Below are positions 14,136 to 14,694 of a DNA stretch of 14,694 nt, one piece after another. This DNA comes from an uncultured Lachnospiraceae bacterium. GTDB lineage: Bacteria > Bacillota > Clostridia > Lachnospirales > Lachnospiraceae. Numbering within the stretch: the stretch's first letter is position 1; each line of letters begins with the position of its first letter. Position numbers and translations under genes: made by a program. A model generated the notes under the pieces. The model was given only the letters and a program-made list of their open reading frames with translations, was not told the DNA's origin and did no database searches. The stretch lies in contig CAMJWQ010000040.1 in NCBI GenBank assembly GCA_946409475.1, positions 1 to 14,694 on the forward strand. Direction: 5' to 3'.

Positions 14136-14552
14136 TTAATAACCTGTTGTTAACGTAATTTCAAAATGTTCTCCGTCTGCAACAGGTGTCATATCCACAC
14201 CGGTATTAAGTGTTTCACCGCCTTTGGTAAAACACCACCACTCCTCCTTCGATTCATCTGCTGTCACGCCGTTTACCGTTAGAACATATAATCCGTATTC
14301 GGATTCCGTTCCTTCAATAAGCTCCTCCTGCTCCAGTGCTCCTCTAAGGAATTCTTCATCGGTCTCAATGTCAAACGTATCCGAAGATTGGTCCTGGTAT
14401 ACCACTTCAACCGCTATTTTTTTTTCACCGGTACTGCCCTTCGGCATAAAAACATTGTAAATCAGTAAAAGAACTGCTGCCACCGCAATTATCCCTATTC
14501 CGCCGAATAGGATTTTCTTATTCACCTTCTTATTCGCTTTCTTATTCTCCAT
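14136..14552 (-). CDS. Membrane-anchored DUF4430 (transcobalamin C-terminal-like) protein
   Basis: A 138-residue protein: a Lys/Asn-rich N-terminus, one membrane helix (about 14-35) and an extracellular DUF4430 domain (about 45-138). The family pattern is visible in GLYVLTVNGVTADESKEEWW, then the Trp-Trp-Cys-Phe segment and the closing DGEHFEITLTTGY. DUF4430 is related to the C-terminal lobe of animal cobalamin carriers (transcobalamin, intrinsic factor). There is no lipobox Cys, so the N-terminal helix should remain as an anchor. AGGAAAGGG lies a few bases before the ATG. It is first in a two-gene operon with the ECF S component. A likely role is capture of the ligand outside the cell and transfer to the S component. 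Cobalamin binding is not shown by the sequence. Confidence 0.82.
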   Translation of the reverse strand: MENKKANKKVNKKILFGGIGIIAVAAVLLLIYNVFMPKGSTGEKKIAVEVVYQDQSSDTFDIETDEEFLRGALEQEELIEGTESEYGLYVLTVNGVTADESKEEWWCFTKGGETLNTGVDMTPVADGEHFEITLTTGY

Positions 14553-14591
14553 ATTTTCCCTTTCCTGTAAAAGTATTAATAGAATCCGGCC

Positions 14592-14600
14592 TTTATATCA
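14592..14600 (-). promoter_or_regulatory. Candidate extended -10 promoter of the DUF4430-ECF operon
   Basis: The minus strand reads TGATATAAA here: TATAAA preceded by TG and one base. No strong -35 is seen at the right spacing. Transcription would start roughly 30 bases before the DUF4430 ATG, leaving no room for a riboswitch in the leader. Confidence 0.4.
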
Positions 14601-14628
14601 CAGATTGTAAATTCCTCGTATGAAAGAA

Positions 14629-14692
14629 CAAAGTGTCTTCGACACTTCAACTCCCCTGCCCCCCCCTCATTCTTGAGGGAGAAGACACTTTG
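14629..14692. repeat. Long hairpin with alternative pairing at the window edge
   Basis: CAAAGTGTCTTC (14629-14640) pairs perfectly with GAAGACACTTTG (14681-14692). Inside, CCCTCA (14664-14669) pairs with TGAGGG (14674-14679). A competing short hairpin uses AAGTGTC (14631-14637) with GACACTT (14641-14647). On the minus strand it ends in TTTGTTCTTTC, a weak T-tract, so it could be the terminator or attenuator of a gene beyond the window, or a dispersed palindromic repeat. Confidence 0.5.
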
Positions 14693-14694
14693 CG

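Noticed and set aside
14553..14694. Cobalamin riboswitch upstream of the DUF4430-ECF operon
   Set aside because: No B12-box-like sequence was recognised, and the visible hairpins do not resemble the multi-branched cobalamin fold; the region may be too short to show it.
1..14694. tRNA, rRNA, insertion sequence or phage genes
   Set aside because: No transposase or integrase motifs and no tRNA- or rRNA-like stretch were recognised by eye in the intergenic regions.

Overview
The window looks like a chromosomal carbohydrate-uptake region of an anaerobic low-GC Firmicute, most likely a Lachnospiraceae/Clostridium XIVa-type bacterium. This is inferred from the AT-rich DNA, strong AGGAGG-type ribosome sites, YesM/YesN-style two-component genes, ROK-family sugar genes, and the ECF S-component beside a DUF4430 protein. 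All genes except the first are on the minus strand.

Layout, left to right. At 114-1244 (+) is a PfkB-family sugar kinase. Convergent to it lies a minus-strand sugar-phosphate cassette: a ROK repressor (1333-2496), a GmhA-like SIS isomerase (2549-3193) and a ROK sugar kinase (3174-4175). Just upstream of that cassette is the broken 5' end of an alpha/beta-hydrolase gene (4156-4490). Next comes an RbsA/RbsC/RbsB-type sugar ABC transporter, encoded ATPase (6685-8193), permease (5647-6645), binding lipoprotein (4568-5578), closed by a hairpin terminator at 4506-4534. Upstream of the ATPase is a 487-residue protein with the tandem ABC-ATPase fold but without usable catalytic residues in either half (8321-9784). 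It is followed by a histidine kinase with no extracellular sensor (9800-10822) and an AraC-type response regulator (10835-12448). Further right are a Cof-type HAD phosphatase (12533-13360), a structured intergenic stretch with a terminator, an ECF transporter S-component (13634-14128) and a membrane-anchored DUF4430 protein (14136-14552). An unexplained hairpin sits at the window edge.

How the genes may work together. Transcription runs right to left, so the order is response regulator, histidine kinase, dead ABC protein, live ABC ATPase, permease, binding protein, then sugar kinase, isomerase and repressor. The simplest reading is a sensed sugar: imported by the ABC transporter, phosphorylated by the ROK and/or PfkB kinase, and isomerised by the SIS protein, with control by the two-component pair on import and by the ROK repressor on catabolism. 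The sugar cannot be named from sequence.

The most interesting item is the intact but catalytically dead tandem ABC ATPase between the ligand-domain-less histidine kinase and the working transporter. I propose that it couples transporter state to the kinase. Start codons for the repressor, permease, ATPase and HAD genes were moved inward to match ribosome binding sites.
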